A stretch of 58,501 nt of DNA from Alphaproteobacteria bacterium (GCA_026400645.1 JAPLOP010000036.1:1-58501), one strand, 5' to 3'; shown: positions 37,658-47,137, counted from the first letter of the stretch. Numbers and translations are program-made. The notes: a model not told the origin generated them from the letters alone.

Positions 37658-38542
37658 ATGACTAGATTAAAAAATGAACACCTTATACGATTGGCCACCT
37701 ATGGAGCCGTAGGCGTTGCATCCATTCTTGTCTGCATAAAGACATACGCCTGGTACGTCAGCGGGTCACTTAGCATACAGGCATCGCTGATTGATTCATC
37801 ATTGGATGCCTGTGCATCGTTGGTCAATTTTTTTGCCCTAAGGCATGCCTTGCGCCCGGCCGATGCAGACCACCGTTTCGGCCATGGCAAAGCAGAATCC
37901 CTTTCCAGCCTTGGACAATCTGTGTTTATAGCGATTGCATCCATTTGGATTGCCAAAGAAGTCATTTATCGAACGGCTCATCCCGAGCCCTTTGTTTTTA
38001 ATTCAACAACCTTGATTGTTATGGTTTTTGCCTCCTTTTTGACCTTGATGCTTATTCTGGGGCAACAATATGTTATCAAACGAACGGGTTCGCTTGGGAT
38101 ATCGGCAGATTCCCTGCACTACAAAACAGATTTTCTGACGGATCTAAGCGTCCTTGGAAGCTTTTTTATCTCAACCTATTTTGGATGGAGATGGTTCGAC
38201 ACCCTTGTCGGGGCCCTTATTGCTCTGTATATTTTTCATTCGTCATGGCGAATTGCAAAAGATGCTTTTGATGTTCTGATGGACAAAGAATTACCCCCCG
38301 ATATTTTGGCGCGTATTACGGCCATCGTTTTGCAGAATCCCGAGGTACTAGGCGTCCATGATCTACGCACTCGCACATCGGGACAATATAAATTCATCCA
38401 ACTGCATTTGGATTTAGACGAAGCACTTTCTTTTAAAGAAGCCCACAGAATTTCTGAAGACGTCATGAATGCCATTAATACTGAATTTCCTGATGCAGAA
38501 GTCCTTGTCCACCAAGATCCAATCCTAACAACGAAAGAGTAA
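37658..38542 (+). CDS. Cation diffusion facilitator (FieF/CDF family)
   Basis: 294 aa. Six membrane helices in the first 205 residues, with metal-site motifs DSSLDACASLV in helix 2 and HYKTDFLTD in helix 5, plus DHRFGHGKAESL after helix 2. The C-terminal cytoplasmic domain (about 210-290) holds GVHDLRTRTSG and HQDPI. Exports Zn2+, Fe2+ or similar divalent ions against protons. It ends 4 bp before rsmB, so the two probably share a transcript. Confidence 0.92.
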   Translation: MTRLKNEHLIRLATYGAVGVASILVCIKTYAWYVSGSLSIQASLIDSSLDACASLVNFFALRHALRPADADHRFGHGKAESLSSLGQSVFIAIASIWIAKEVIYRTAHPEPFVFNSTTLIVMVFASFLTLMLILGQQYVIKRTGSLGISADSLHYKTDFLTDLSVLGSFFISTYFGWRWFDTLVGALIALYIFHSSWRIAKDAFDVLMDKELPPDILARITAIVLQNPEVLGVHDLRTRTSGQYKFIQLHLDLDEALSFKEAHRISEDVMNAINTEFPDAEVLVHQDPILTTKE

Positions 38543-38546
38543 CCCC

Positions 38547-39830
38547 ATGAGACCAGAAGCCCGCATACAAAGTGCCATTGATTTGTTGGATCGTATCCTT
38601 CAAGAATCAGAAGTTCCCGCTGACAGAATTGCCCAAGATTACTTTCGCCATAATCGATATATCGGCAGCCATGATCGAAATTCCGTTGGCGATCTAGTTT
38701 ATCGGGTACTTAGAAACTACCCCCAATTGGCATGGCTTGATACCGATAGTAACGCCAGGCGGGCAGTTCTTTTGCACCTTTACCGACATGAAGATCATGA
38801 TGTTGCCAAGCTTAAGGAAACTTTTTGTGGCGGCCAATACAATCCGTCGCCCCTTACGCCTGGGGAAATAAACCTCCTCCAACGATCATCCGAGGCGACC
38901 GACATGCCGCTTTGGGCTAGCCTCAGCATTCCCGAATGGCTTTGCTCGCATTTCGAAGATTCTTTTGGTGCGGATTCTTTCCAAAATGAAATCACCGCCC
39001 TCAATAATAAGGCGACCGTTGATTTACGAGTCAACAGCCTAAGAAATACACGTCAAATTGTTTTGGAATTGCTGCAGGCTGAAAACATACCGGCCATCCC
39101 AACACCATTTAGCCCCCTGGGCATTCGCTTGTTAACGCGCGTTCCTTTTGGGAATCACCCCTTGTGGAAAGATGGCACGCTCGAGGCTCAGGACGAAGGG
39201 TCACAGATGATTTCCCTGTTATGCGATGCAAAACCAGGCATGGTTGTTTTAGATTATTGCGCAGGGGCGGGCGGGAAAAGTCTGGCCATGGCGGCATCCA
39301 TGAACAATAAGGGGCGCTTAGTTGCGACCGATATTTTTGATTGGCGCCTTAACCGGGCAAAGGAACGCTTTAAAAAGGCCGGCATAGACAATACAGAATG
39401 CCGTTTGCTGACCGAGGAGAAAGGCTGGCTAAAACGCCAACAAGGGAAATTCGATCGTGTTTTGGTGGATGTCCCCTGTTCTGGAACAGGAACCTGGCGT
39501 CGCAATCCAGATCTAAAGATCCGATTCCAAGAACAAGATCTTTTGGAAATTATCCAAAAACAACAGGAAATTATGACAGCGGCCGCCAAGATGGTCAAAC
39601 TAGGGGGTCGATTGATTTATGCAACCTGTTCGCTTTTACGCAGTGAAAACCACCGACAGATCGAAACATTTATCAGTAATAATCCTGAGTTTTCGTTGAT
39701 TCCGATTCAGGATGTTTGGCAGGAAGTTCTGGGGTCCGATTGCCCATCCGAGGGGCCCATGCTTCAGCTAACGCCAGCACAACATAATATGGACGGATTT
39801 TTTGTTGCGGTCATGAAAAAGACGGCGTAA
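38547..39830 (+). CDS. rsmB: 16S rRNA m5C methyltransferase RsmB-like
   Basis: 427 aa. An NusB-like helical N-terminal domain (about 1-130) and a RsmB/Nop2 SAM methyltransferase domain with VLDYCAGAGGKSLAMAA (SAM loop), the catalytic PCSGTGTWRRNPD with its Cys, and the second Cys in YATCSLLRSEN. It methylates C967-type cytidine of 16S rRNA or a related site. Its close spacing to the CDF gene suggests an operon. Confidence 0.93.
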   Translation: MRPEARIQSAIDLLDRILQESEVPADRIAQDYFRHNRYIGSHDRNSVGDLVYRVLRNYPQLAWLDTDSNARRAVLLHLYRHEDHDVAKLKETFCGGQYNPSPLTPGEINLLQRSSEATDMPLWASLSIPEWLCSHFEDSFGADSFQNEITALNNKATVDLRVNSLRNTRQIVLELLQAENIPAIPTPFSPLGIRLLTRVPFGNHPLWKDGTLEAQDEGSQMISLLCDAKPGMVVLDYCAGAGGKSLAMAASMNNKGRLVATDIFDWRLNRAKERFKKAGIDNTECRLLTEEKGWLKRQQGKFDRVLVDVPCSGTGTWRRNPDLKIRFQEQDLLEIIQKQQEIMTAAAKMVKLGGRLIYATCSLLRSENHRQIETFISNNPEFSLIPIQDVWQEVLGSDCPSEGPMLQLTPAQHNMDGFFVAVMKKTA

Positions 39831-39848
39831 TAAAGATTATAGATTTTC

Positions 39849-39884
39849 CATCACCATCCGACCCAACATGAACGGATGGTGATG
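39849..39884. terminator. 12-bp perfect hairpin downstream of rsmB
   Basis: CATCACCATCCG (39849-39860) and CGGATGGTGATG (39873-39884) with a 12-nt loop, located 19 bp after the rsmB stop. No T-run follows on either strand. A strong RNA structure that may end or protect transcripts from both directions. Confidence 0.5.
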
Positions 39885-40054
39885 CCGCATGAGCCGCTAA
39901 ATTTACGGATCCTCTCGTGGCCAGTCGACCAAGTGGGCGCCATAAATACTAAAACCACGGTCTTAGCAGGGACGGCTCCCGGGGATGTTAATTGGGCCAA
40001 GGGATTCAAATCAAATACGAACTCTGCAGCACCACTTTTAATACTATCACTCAT
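39851..40054 (-). CDS. Doubtful small ORF downstream of the DUF374 acyltransferase
   Basis: 67 codons starting at an ATG behind AGGG, 17 bp after the stop of the acyltransferase gene. No signal peptide, no known domain. The last dozen codons coincide with the perfect hairpin at 39849-39884, which argues against constraint on the protein. It may be spurious or the decayed start of a longer gene. Otherwise nothing else is seen in the 240-bp gap. Confidence 0.22.
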   Translation of the reverse strand: MSDSIKSGAAEFVFDLNPLAQLTSPGAVPAKTVVLVFMAPTWSTGHERIRKFSGSCGITIRSCWVGW

Positions 40055-40071
40055 TTGCCCTTGTTTGTGAT

Positions 40072-40746
40072 TTATTTTTCGATCACACGTACATCGGATT
40101 CCATCAGAACGGCATCGAGCGCTTTTTTTATTCGATCAGTTAGATCTTGACTGTCGACTTCGGATCCAGGATAAGGAATGGGCGCCCCCGCAACGATGAC
40201 TCCCCTTCCAAATGGCAGGGGCAAATGAAATGAATCCCAGGTGCCCAGAATTTTGCGTCGGCTTGTCGCGTAACTGACGGGAATAATATCAGCCTTTGCC
40301 AATCGGGAAAGGGTAACAATACCCGGGCTTACCTGGCGCGCCGGGCCACGTGGACCATCCGGGGTAATCCCAATGGGCGTTCCTTTTTTCAGGATTTTGA
40401 CCAAACCCAGGGCCGCCTTTCCACCGCCCCGCGTTGTTGATCCCGCAACCGTATTAATGTGCAGATAATCCACAACCCTAGAAATCAACCGACCATCCCC
40501 GTGGGACGACAACAGCATCGTAAAGGGTTGTTTCCATTTCCAGGCACACGGCAGCATAAGCAATCGACCATGCCAAAAACATATGATCACGGGTTTTTGC
40601 GCCGCCACGTACGCATCAATATAATAATCGCCAATGAATTGCCACCGGTTGGTCGCATAAACAAAACGAATATATAAAAATCCAATGAACGCCAAACATC
40701 GCTGAACAAGGGGGTGTTTTAGGATTTTTTTACGGGTTTTTTTCAT
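40072..40746 (-). CDS. DUF374 lysophospholipid acyltransferase family protein
   Basis: 224 aa with one N-terminal membrane-associated helix. Acyltransferase motifs: ICFWHGRLLMLP (HxxxL in place of HxxxxD), SSHGDGRLISRV, GSTTRGGGKAALGLVK and ITPDGPRGPARQVSPG. DUF374 proteins are placed with lipid A/phospholipid acyltransferases and are common in alphaproteobacteria; the substrate is unproven. It begins 3 bp after the xerC stop. Confidence 0.9.
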   Translation of the reverse strand: MKKTRKKILKHPLVQRCLAFIGFLYIRFVYATNRWQFIGDYYIDAYVAAQKPVIICFWHGRLLMLPCAWKWKQPFTMLLSSHGDGRLISRVVDYLHINTVAGSTTRGGGKAALGLVKILKKGTPIGITPDGPRGPARQVSPGIVTLSRLAKADIIPVSYATSRRKILGTWDSFHLPLPFGRGVIVAGAPIPYPGSEVDSQDLTDRIKKALDAVLMESDVRVIEK

Positions 40747-40749
40747 GGC

Positions 40750-41661
40750 TTAATTTTTTCCGCTACGCGGGTGGCTGGACTGATATGACTTCATCAAATA
40801 ATCTTGGTTAATGTCTGTATAAATTTGCGTTGTCGACAGCGAAACATGCCCAAGAAGCTCCTGGATTGATCGCAGATCACCCGATGCCCCCATCAAATGA
40901 GACGCACAACTATGGCGCAGAGCATGCGGCGTGGCGGATTCCGGCAAACCCATTAAATTTCGATAGCGTCGCATTTGAACCTCTGCCACCGTGCTAGATA
41001 ATCGTTTGCCCCGGGCTCCACAAAATAGGGGGGCAGTTTTTGTCGTTTGATCAAAAGGCATGATTTCAAGGTATGCAAACAGCTGTGTTTTAACAACGGA
41101 CAAAAAGGGAACCTTTCTGAATTTCCCCCCTTTTCCTTCGATTGTTAAATACTCTTCGGCCCGAACATCGCAGCAATTCAGGGAAAGCGCCTCGCTGATC
41201 CTAAGGCCGGCACTATAAATCAACATGAACAGGGATTTATCACGCTGGCCAATCCACGGTGTTTTGGAAATACAACCGATAGTATCGACAAGGTCCAACG
41301 CCTGATCAACAGACAGCGGGCGGGGAAGCGTCTTTTGAAGCCGTGGAGGCTTAACGCCGAATATTGGGTGATCTTCTAGAATTTTTTGTTTTTGCAGGTA
41401 ATGATAGAAATTTTTTACAGCTGACAGGCTTCGTGCCGTTGACCGCCGATTATAGGATTGATACTGCCGATCAGCAAGCCAAGCCCGAATATCCTGAAGC
41501 GTCAGGGATGTTGCGCGCGCCACGGTCAATTCTTCACCCAAGTAATTAGTGAAAAACAAAAGAAATTGCCGAATATCCTGTTGATAGGCCGCAAGCGTGT
41601 GACCGGAGGACAAGCATCCAGATCGCAAATATAATAACCAATCGTCTATTGTCGCATTCAT
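40750..41661 (-). CDS. xerC: Tyrosine recombinase XerC
   Basis: 303 aa. N-terminal SAM-like core-binding domain (about 1-95) and a catalytic domain with R in AGLRISEALS, the beta-hairpin Lys (EGKGGKFRKVP), HALRHSCAS, GHVSLSTTQ and the nucleophile Tyr in QIYTDIN. All six active-site residues are visible, so this is a working chromosome-dimer resolvase by family. The Xer pair would act at dif; XerD and dif were not seen here. The length fits XerC/XerD, not an integron or phage integrase. Confidence 0.92.
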   Translation of the reverse strand: MNATIDDWLLYLRSGCLSSGHTLAAYQQDIRQFLLFFTNYLGEELTVARATSLTLQDIRAWLADRQYQSYNRRSTARSLSAVKNFYHYLQKQKILEDHPIFGVKPPRLQKTLPRPLSVDQALDLVDTIGCISKTPWIGQRDKSLFMLIYSAGLRISEALSLNCCDVRAEEYLTIEGKGGKFRKVPFLSVVKTQLFAYLEIMPFDQTTKTAPLFCGARGKRLSSTVAEVQMRRYRNLMGLPESATPHALRHSCASHLMGASGDLRSIQELLGHVSLSTTQIYTDINQDYLMKSYQSSHPRSGKN

Positions 41662-41720
41662 TGGAGGGCCCCCACCACTTTCATCCTATGCCCATCCCCG
41701 ATGATTTTCCGCAACAACAT

Positions 41721-41815
41721 CCTCCCGTCACCCCGTGGCTTGACCACGGGGTCCATATGGATCCCGCGATCAAAGCCTGCCCTAGGACTTGATCCAGGGT
41801 CGCGGGAGGACGTGT
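41721..41815. repeat. REP-like double hairpin with a nested insertion
   Basis: Outer arms CCTCCCG (41721-41727) and CGGGAGG (41803-41809); first hairpin CCCCGTGG/CCACGGGG (41731-41751); second hairpin CCCGCGA (41763-41769) and TCGCGGG (41800-41806). Its loop is enlarged compared with the 33.8-kb copy by about 25 bases containing CCTAGGACTTGATCCAGG. It lies in the 261-bp gap between xerC and flgB, together with the CtrA-like box. Confidence 0.72.
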
Positions 41816-41855
41816 GGGGGAAATGATTGGGAATGGGTGTAATTCTTCCTAAGTT

Positions 41856-41871
41856 TTAATAAAAAATTAAC
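41856..41871 (+). promoter_or_regulatory. CtrA-like binding site upstream of flgB
   Basis: TTAA (41856-41859), seven bases, TTAAC (41867-41871): an exact match to the full CtrA consensus TTAA-N7-TTAAC, about 50 bp before the flgB start. CtrA directly controls flagellar class II genes in Caulobacter and many other alphaproteobacteria. No ctrA gene is in the window. Confidence 0.6.
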
Positions 41872-41922
41872 CATTCATGACCCATCCTAACACTAGGCAG
41901 AAATAACCGACTAAGGTTTGTC

Positions 41923-42291
41923 ATGACTTTGTTCAACAATACACTTTCTACGTTAATGAACCAACGATTGACTTGGTTAAATGCTCAGTCAAAAGTTCTG
42001 ACAACGAACATTGCGAACGCCGATAATCCGTCAGCAAAACGGGAGGAGCTTCGTTCGTTTCTAAAAATTTTAAGCAAAAGCCCATCGGTTATAAAATCAA
42101 ACGGAATATCACTGACACGAGTCAAGAATTTTACGATCCAGGACAATGATCTTATTCATACAAATAAAGAGATTGCCAGGGAATTAGAAACGCTCGAGAT
42201 GGCCAAAAATAACCTTGAACACGAAACGTTGATCAATGTTGTGCGTCAGTTTCACAAGATGTTTAAAGCGGCCATTGGCAAATCACAATAA
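41923..42291 (+). CDS. flgB: Flagellar basal-body rod protein FlgB
   Basis: 122 aa, proximal rod subunit exported by the flagellar type III apparatus. Shows RLTWLNAQSKVLTTNIANADNPSAKR, the characteristic N-terminal rod motif, and a C-terminal helix (LETLEMAKNNLEHETLINVV). Slightly short for the family (130-140 aa usual). It is followed 15 bp later by flgC and preceded by a CtrA-like box. fliE, which often follows, is not here. Confidence 0.92.
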   Translation: MTLFNNTLSTLMNQRLTWLNAQSKVLTTNIANADNPSAKREELRSFLKILSKSPSVIKSNGISLTRVKNFTIQDNDLIHTNKEIARELETLEMAKNNLEHETLINVVRQFHKMFKAAIGKSQ

Positions 42292-42306
42292 AGAGGGACT
42301 GAACCC

Positions 42307-42729
42307 ATGAACATGAATACTCTGTCCCCGCTAGCCAAAGCGATGCGTATTGCAACGGCCGGCATGCAAGCACAGGATCAACGCATTCTGATTATTTCGC
42401 AAAACCTGGCCAACGCGGGAGCAAAGGCAACCCCCGGGACAATGCCCTATCAACGTAAAACTATTAGCTTTCAAACAGTCCTTGATAAAAAACAAGGGGT
42501 TGAACTTCTAAAACTCAAAAAGATCGGCCGCGATACAAGCCCAATGAACAAAAGCTATAATCCCCATGACCCGGCCGCCAACAAGGATGGGTATGTTTTA
42601 GAATCCAACGTAAAACCCATGATAGAATTGGCTGACATGCGGGAAGCAAGCCGCAGTCACGAAGCCAACTTACGGGCGTTTGAAAAATCCCTGTCCATGT
42701 TTCAAAATACCATTAGCCTACTTAAGTAA
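42307..42729 (+). CDS. flgC: Flagellar basal-body rod protein FlgC
   Basis: 140 aa. LAKAMRIATAGMQAQDQRILIISQNLANA at the N-terminus is the rod/hook domain; the C-terminal part has SNVKPMIELADMREASRSHEANLRAFE. Proximal rod subunit. Its 3' end overlaps the convergent GT9 gene by 12 bp. Operon flgB-flgC only; no fliE follows. Confidence 0.94.
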   Translation: MNMNTLSPLAKAMRIATAGMQAQDQRILIISQNLANAGAKATPGTMPYQRKTISFQTVLDKKQGVELLKLKKIGRDTSPMNKSYNPHDPAANKDGYVLESNVKPMIELADMREASRSHEANLRAFEKSLSMFQNTISLLK

Positions 42730-43725
42730 TAAACACCTAACCGCATCGTAAACGGCATCAACGGGGATATCGGCCATTGCCGACCCCCCAAAATCTTGCG
42801 CCTTAATAATATGGACTTGATTGCCATTCGGGGTTGACTTCAATGGATCCGTTGGCCCCCACAGGGAAATGGTGGGCTGGTCAGAGGCAGCCAAAATGTG
42901 CCCAACACCGCCATCGTTCGCCACATTAACATCCGCCAATTGCCCAAGGGCGATCGTCAAATAGGGCGAGCTTTTGTTGGCTACCTGCAAGGGAAAAACG
43001 GCTTGTGGGAAATGCTGCATAATTTCCGCCTGCCACTCAGGCTCCGCTGGCCCTAAAATAAACAGAGGTTGAACGCCATCTGATTCCAATTTTTTAGCAA
43101 GCATAATAAAACAGGCCAATGGCCAGCATTTAAAACGCCCCCCAGCCCCCGGGGCCAATAAAACAATTTTCTTTTTTCCATAATAATCAGCCAGCAATTC
43201 TTTAGCATAATCTTTCCATTCGGGCGGAACATCAACCGTATACGATGGTGATGGTTTTTTGCCGGTAGCAACGGTCAAAAGATCCAGTAGGCGCCCCACC
43301 AAAAGCAGCGGTTGTTTATACGGTTTTTGTGGCTTTTTATCAGACAGATTCCATTTAAAAGCCGCCGACACAAACAGATCATGCGGAATTTGTTTTAGCA
43401 TTAAGGCTGGGATCGGCTTTCGTTCAGTATCAATAATGACATCGAATTTTTTATCTCCCAGCACCGATTTCCATGGTTTTTGCCAGATGTGGCTCCATTT
43501 CCCACCAAACCCCGTTTGATCAATAATCGTATGAAGATAGGGCGACACAAAAGGATGTAGCGCCGTTTTAAAAATGGTTTGATGCCGCCCCGAAAGCCAC
43601 GTTATTTCGGCCCCCGGAAAACTTTCGGACAGGGCCCTAATAAAGGGCAGCTTCATCATGCCATCACCGATGAGCTCGCCATTGCTGAAAACAAGAATTG
43701 ATTGCTTGGTGTGGGCCTGACTCAT
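42718..43725 (-). CDS. GT9-family (ADP-heptose:LPS heptosyltransferase-like) glycosyltransferase
   Basis: 335 aa if begun at the ATG just before the conserved ILVFSNGELIGDGMMKLPFIRALSESFP; the frame is open to 43872, but the added 49 residues look non-conserved and would overlap the divergent MNT-HEPN gene. The C-terminal half has the GT9 motifs VLLAPGAGGRFKCWP, LGPAEPEW, NVANDGGVGHILAASD and LWGPTDPLKSTP. The N-terminal NGELIGD matches the family's SxLGDxl loop. It probably adds a heptose or similar sugar to the LPS core; the acceptor cannot be read from the sequence. No ribosome site is clear for either start. Confidence 0.85.
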   Translation of the reverse strand: MSQAHTKQSILVFSNGELIGDGMMKLPFIRALSESFPGAEITWLSGRHQTIFKTALHPFVSPYLHTIIDQTGFGGKWSHIWQKPWKSVLGDKKFDVIIDTERKPIPALMLKQIPHDLFVSAAFKWNLSDKKPQKPYKQPLLLVGRLLDLLTVATGKKPSPSYTVDVPPEWKDYAKELLADYYGKKKIVLLAPGAGGRFKCWPLACFIMLAKKLESDGVQPLFILGPAEPEWQAEIMQHFPQAVFPLQVANKSSPYLTIALGQLADVNVANDGGVGHILAASDQPTISLWGPTDPLKSTPNGNQVHIIKAQDFGGSAMADIPVDAVYDAVRCLLLK

Positions 43726-43861
43726 TTTATATGTGCAATTATGATGGCTAATGATTTGTTTGTAGCGCGCCTTTTGATTTATCTCAAGGGAATCTTTTTG
43801 GACATTCAACCCCTTAACGGTATATACTGCCATCCAGTATTTTCGTTTAGATTGAGCATGC

Positions 43862-44569
43862 ATGACAAACATAGGTAACTATGAGTTTCTAGCAAAATTA
43901 AAAAGTTTGCCATTCATAGACGAAATATGGCTCTATGGGTCAAGGGCCAGGGGAGACCAAACCCCCCGTTCCGATATTGATCTGGCGATTCTCTGTCCAA
44001 AAGCAAATGCCATAAATTGGGGGCAAATTCTTGATGTTATCGACAATGCCGATACTCTGCTCAAAATTGATTGTATTCGCTTTGATGAGCTGTCTGTTGA
44101 CGACAAGATAAGGCAGAATATAATAAGATTTAAAAAAGTCTTGTACAAAAAAGGGACAGACTGCATGGACAAAGAATTCTGGAAAGATTATTTTGATAGC
44201 CTGGGTGATGCGTTGGCGCGCCTAGGGGATGTCTTGAAGCATCCTGACCTGGAGGCCGTGGATTATTTGCAAGATGCCGCTATCCAGCGATTTGAATTTA
44301 CGATCGAATTGTTTTGGAAGGTGTTAAAAAAATTTCTAGCGTACGAAAAAATTGATACCACAACCCCGCGCGATGTTTTAAAAAATGCGTTTCAGTATAA
44401 TTTTATTGATGATGAGGATGTTTGGCTTTTGATGCTGGACGATCGCAATAAAACCTCTCATCTCTATAAACAAGAACAAGCAAAGCAAATATTCAAAAAC
44501 ATTCAATCCCATTATCCTGTTATGCAACGCACATATGATGCGTTAAAAAATCGGTTCTATACGTCCTAA
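43862..44569 (+). CDS. Fused MNT nucleotidyltransferase-HEPN protein (MntA-HepT type toxin-antitoxin)
   Basis: 235 aa in one frame. Residues 1-101 are a minimal nucleotidyltransferase with GS-X10-DxD (G26-S27 to D38/D40) and a third acidic residue at about D70. Residues 102-235 are a HEPN domain of the HI0074 type with the RX4HXY motif at R195, H200 and Y202. In known two-gene systems MntA adds AMP to the HepT tyrosine and so silences its RNase activity. Here both are in one polypeptide, but M102 is an ATG (44165) preceded by AGGGA, so a separate 134-aa HEPN protein could also be made. It lies between the GT9 gene and lepA. Function is inferred from motifs. Confidence 0.88.
   Translation: MTNIGNYEFLAKLKSLPFIDEIWLYGSRARGDQTPRSDIDLAILCPKANAINWGQILDVIDNADTLLKIDCIRFDELSVDDKIRQNIIRFKKVLYKKGTDCMDKEFWKDYFDSLGDALARLGDVLKHPDLEAVDYLQDAAIQRFEFTIELFWKVLKKFLAYEKIDTTTPRDVLKNAFQYNFIDDEDVWLLMLDDRNKTSHLYKQEQAKQIFKNIQSHYPVMQRTYDALKNRFYTS
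44151..44167 (+). promoter_or_regulatory. Internal ribosome binding site and start for the HEPN half
   Basis: AAGGGA at 44151-44156 followed, 8 nt later, by ATG (44165) exactly at the junction of the MNT and HEPN domains, in frame. It could allow separate translation of the HEPN part (44165-44569). Confidence 0.5.
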
Positions 44570-44606
44570 TTTATACTTTTTTCTTTTATAGTTGAGTACC
44601 TTCATC

Positions 44607-46409
44607 ATGAACACCATTCGTAATTTTGCCATTATCGCCCATATTGACCACGGAAAATCAACGCTCGCCGATCGTTTGATTGAATTTTGTGGTGGCCTGG
44701 AATCTCGCGAGATGAAACAGCAGGTGCTGGATTCCATGGACATTGAACGCGAACGGGGCATTACGATCAAGGCCCAAACCGTTCGGTTGCAATACACGGC
44801 CAAGGATGGCCAAACATACACGTTGAACCTGATGGATACGCCCGGGCACGTGGACTTTGCATACGAAGTCAGCCGATCATTGGCGGCCTGCGAAGGATCG
44901 CTTTTGGTGGTGGATGCCAGCCAGGGGGTGGAGGCCCAAACCCTGGCCAACGTCTATCAGGCAATTGATAACAATCACGAAATTATCCCCATATTAAATA
45001 AAGTCGATTTACCAGCGGCCGACCCAGAACGCGTTAAAACTCAAATTGAGGATGTCATTGGATTGGACGCACAAAATGCGGTTCTTATTTCTGCCAAAAC
45101 GGGAATTGGAATCCAAGATGTGTTAGAAGCCATCGTTCATCGTTTGCCGCCCCCCAAAGGCGGCGAGAGTTTGCCAGATGCACCCCTAAAAGCAATGCTG
45201 GTGGATAGCTGGTATGATTCATATCTAGGTGTGATGATTCTGGTCCGTGTCGTCGAAGGGACCCTAAAAGCCGGCATGAAAATCCGGATGATGAGCACAA
45301 CAACAAGTTACGAAGTCGATCGCGTGGGATATTTTACCCCAAAACAAACGATCGTTGAAACATTATCACCCGGTGAGATCGGCTTTATTACCGCCAGCAT
45401 CAAACACGTTGCCGATTGTAACGTTGGGGATACCATAACCGAAGAACGGCGCCCCACAACGACTCCGCTAGTTGGATTTAAACCATCCGTTCCTGTTGTG
45501 TTTTGTGGATTATTCCCAACCGATTCGGCCGAATTCGAACATTTGCGCGACAGCCTGGCAAAGCTCCGCCTTAATGATGCCAGCTTTCATTTTGAAACTG
45601 AAAGTTCGGCAGCGCTTGGGTACGGATTTCGGTGCGGTTTTTTAGGGTTGCTCCATTTAGAAATTATCCAAGAACGCCTAGAACGTGAATTTGATCTAGA
45701 CCTAATCACAACGGCACCAAGCGTTGTTTATCGCCTGCATATGACCAACGGCACAACGCAAGAACTGCACAACCCAAGCGATATGCCCGATGTCGTAAAG
45801 ATTGATCGAATGGAGGAACCTTGGATCCGGGCAACGATTTTAGTCCCCGACGAATACCTGGGGTCCATATTAACGCTGTGTAACGATCGCCGGGGGGAAC
45901 AAATTGATTTAACCTATGCCGGGAATCGGGCGATGGTTGTTTATTTGCTTCCATTGAACGAGGTTGTCTTTGATTTTTATGACCGACTAAAATCCATCAG
46001 CCGCGGATATGCATCCTTTGATTATCAATTGGATTGCTATCGCGAGGGGGAGATGGCAAAAGTCAGCATCCTGGTGAATGCAGAGCCTGTTGATGCCCTG
46101 TCCATAATTGTTCACAAAAGTCGGGCAGAATCGCGCGGTCGTCTGTTGTGCGTTCGACTAAAAGATCTAATCCCGCGTCAATTGTTTAAGATCGCGATCC
46201 AAGCCGCCATTGGTGGAAAGGTCGTTGCCCGCGAAAGCATTTCGGCACTCAGAAAAGACGTATTGGCAAAATGTTATGGTGGGGATATTTCCCGCAAACG
46301 GAAATTGCTCGATAAACAAAAAGCTGGTAAAAAACGTATGCGACAATTTGGGAATGTGGAAATCCCCCAAAGCGCGTTTATTGCGGCCCTTAAAATGGGG
46401 GATGATTAA
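44607..46409 (+). CDS. lepA: Elongation factor 4 (LepA)
   Basis: 600 aa from the ATG; a TTG five codons earlier is also open. G-domain motifs AHIDHGKST, the switch-II region DTPGHVDF and NKVD-type [12 protein letters not shown]; then domain II, the EF-G-like III and V, and the LepA-specific C-terminal domain ([45 protein letters not shown]). A ribosome-associated GTPase that back-translocates or eases stalled ribosomes. Its 3' end overlaps fliP by 4 bp on the other strand. Confidence 0.97.
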   Translation: MNTIRNFAIIAHIDHGKSTLADRLIEFCGGLESREMKQQVLDSMDIERERGITIKAQTVRLQYTAKDGQTYTLNLMDTPGHVDFAYEVSRSLAACEGSLLVVDASQGVEAQTLANVYQAIDNNHEIIPILNKVDLPAADPERVKTQIEDVIGLDAQNAVLISAKTGIGIQDVLEAIVHRLPPPKGGESLPDAPLKAMLVDSWYDSYLGVMILVRVVEGTLKAGMKIRMMSTTTSYEVDRVGYFTPKQTIVETLSPGEIGFITASIKHVADCNVGDTITEERRPTTTPLVGFKPSVPVVFCGLFPTDSAEFEHLRDSLAKLRLNDASFHFETESSAALGYGFRCGFLGLLHLEIIQERLEREFDLDLITTAPSVVYRLHMTNGTTQELHNPSDMPDVVKIDRMEEPWIRATILVPDEYLGSILTLCNDRRGEQIDLTYAGNRAMVVYLLPLNEVVFDFYDRLKSISRGYASFDYQLDCYREGEMAKVSILVNAEPVDALSIIVHKSRAESRGRLLCVRLKDLIPRQLFKIAIQAAIGGKVVARESISALRKDVLAKCYGGDISRKRKLLDKQKAGKKRMRQFGNVEIPQSAFIAALKMGDD

Positions 46410-47137
46410 TGAAAACTATTCACAAGGCTGCCGCACAAGTGATGCCACCCATCAACCAAAACAAAAAAGATGATCTTAAAGGGAAGGGCGATCATAACCG
46501 GTGGCAACATCATCATTCCCATAGACATCAAAATACTGGCCACAACCATATCAATGATTAAAAATGGGATAAAAATCAGAAAACCAATCTCAAACGCACG
46601 GCGTAATTCGCTGATAATAAACGCGGGGACCAAAATACGTAAGGGGGTTTCCTCTGCTTTTGGCGCGGTCTCTATTTTGGCAAGCTCCATAAAAAGACGG
46701 AGATCTTTCTCTCGAACATTTTTCAACATAAATGTCCGGACTGGTGCGGAACATCGTTCTAATGCTTCTTGTTCGGTGATTTTTTCTGCAATCAAGGGTG
46801 CGATACCCTCCTCATAAACTTTCTCAAAAGTTGGGCCCATAATAAAGGCTGTCAAAAACATCGCCAAGCTAATCAATACCATGTTCGGCGGTGATTGCTG
46901 AATCCCGATCGCATTGCGAACAAAAGAAAACACAACGATGATCCGGGTAAAAGATGTCACCATCATAACAATAGATGGGGCCAAGCTCAAAACAGTCAAT
47001 AGCATGAACATCTGAATCATGCGCCCAACCATCGACCCCCCTGAATCACCAAGGTCAAGGCTAAATGTGTCAGCCGCCAGCGGATGGACCAGGACGCCAA
47101 TCAGAACAATAAAAATCCAAAAATACCTAAGAATCAT
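46406..47137 (-). CDS. fliP: Flagellar export gate protein FliP
   Basis: 243 aa from the ATG within the fliO 3' end. Signal peptide ([17 protein letters not shown]), then four membrane helices. Conserved motifs: [47 protein letters not shown], and the C-terminal [32 protein letters not shown]. It forms the core of the type III export gate with FliQ and FliR, which are not in the window. It overlaps fliO by 11 bp and lepA by 4 bp. Confidence 0.96.
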   Translation of the reverse strand: MILRYFWIFIVLIGVLVHPLAADTFSLDLGDSGGSMVGRMIQMFMLLTVLSLAPSIVMMVTSFTRIIVVFSFVRNAIGIQQSPPNMVLISLAMFLTAFIMGPTFEKVYEEGIAPLIAEKITEQEALERCSAPVRTFMLKNVREKDLRLFMELAKIETAPKAEETPLRILVPAFIISELRRAFEIGFLIFIPFLIIDMVVASILMSMGMMMLPPVMIALPFKIIFFVLVDGWHHLCGSLVNSFH

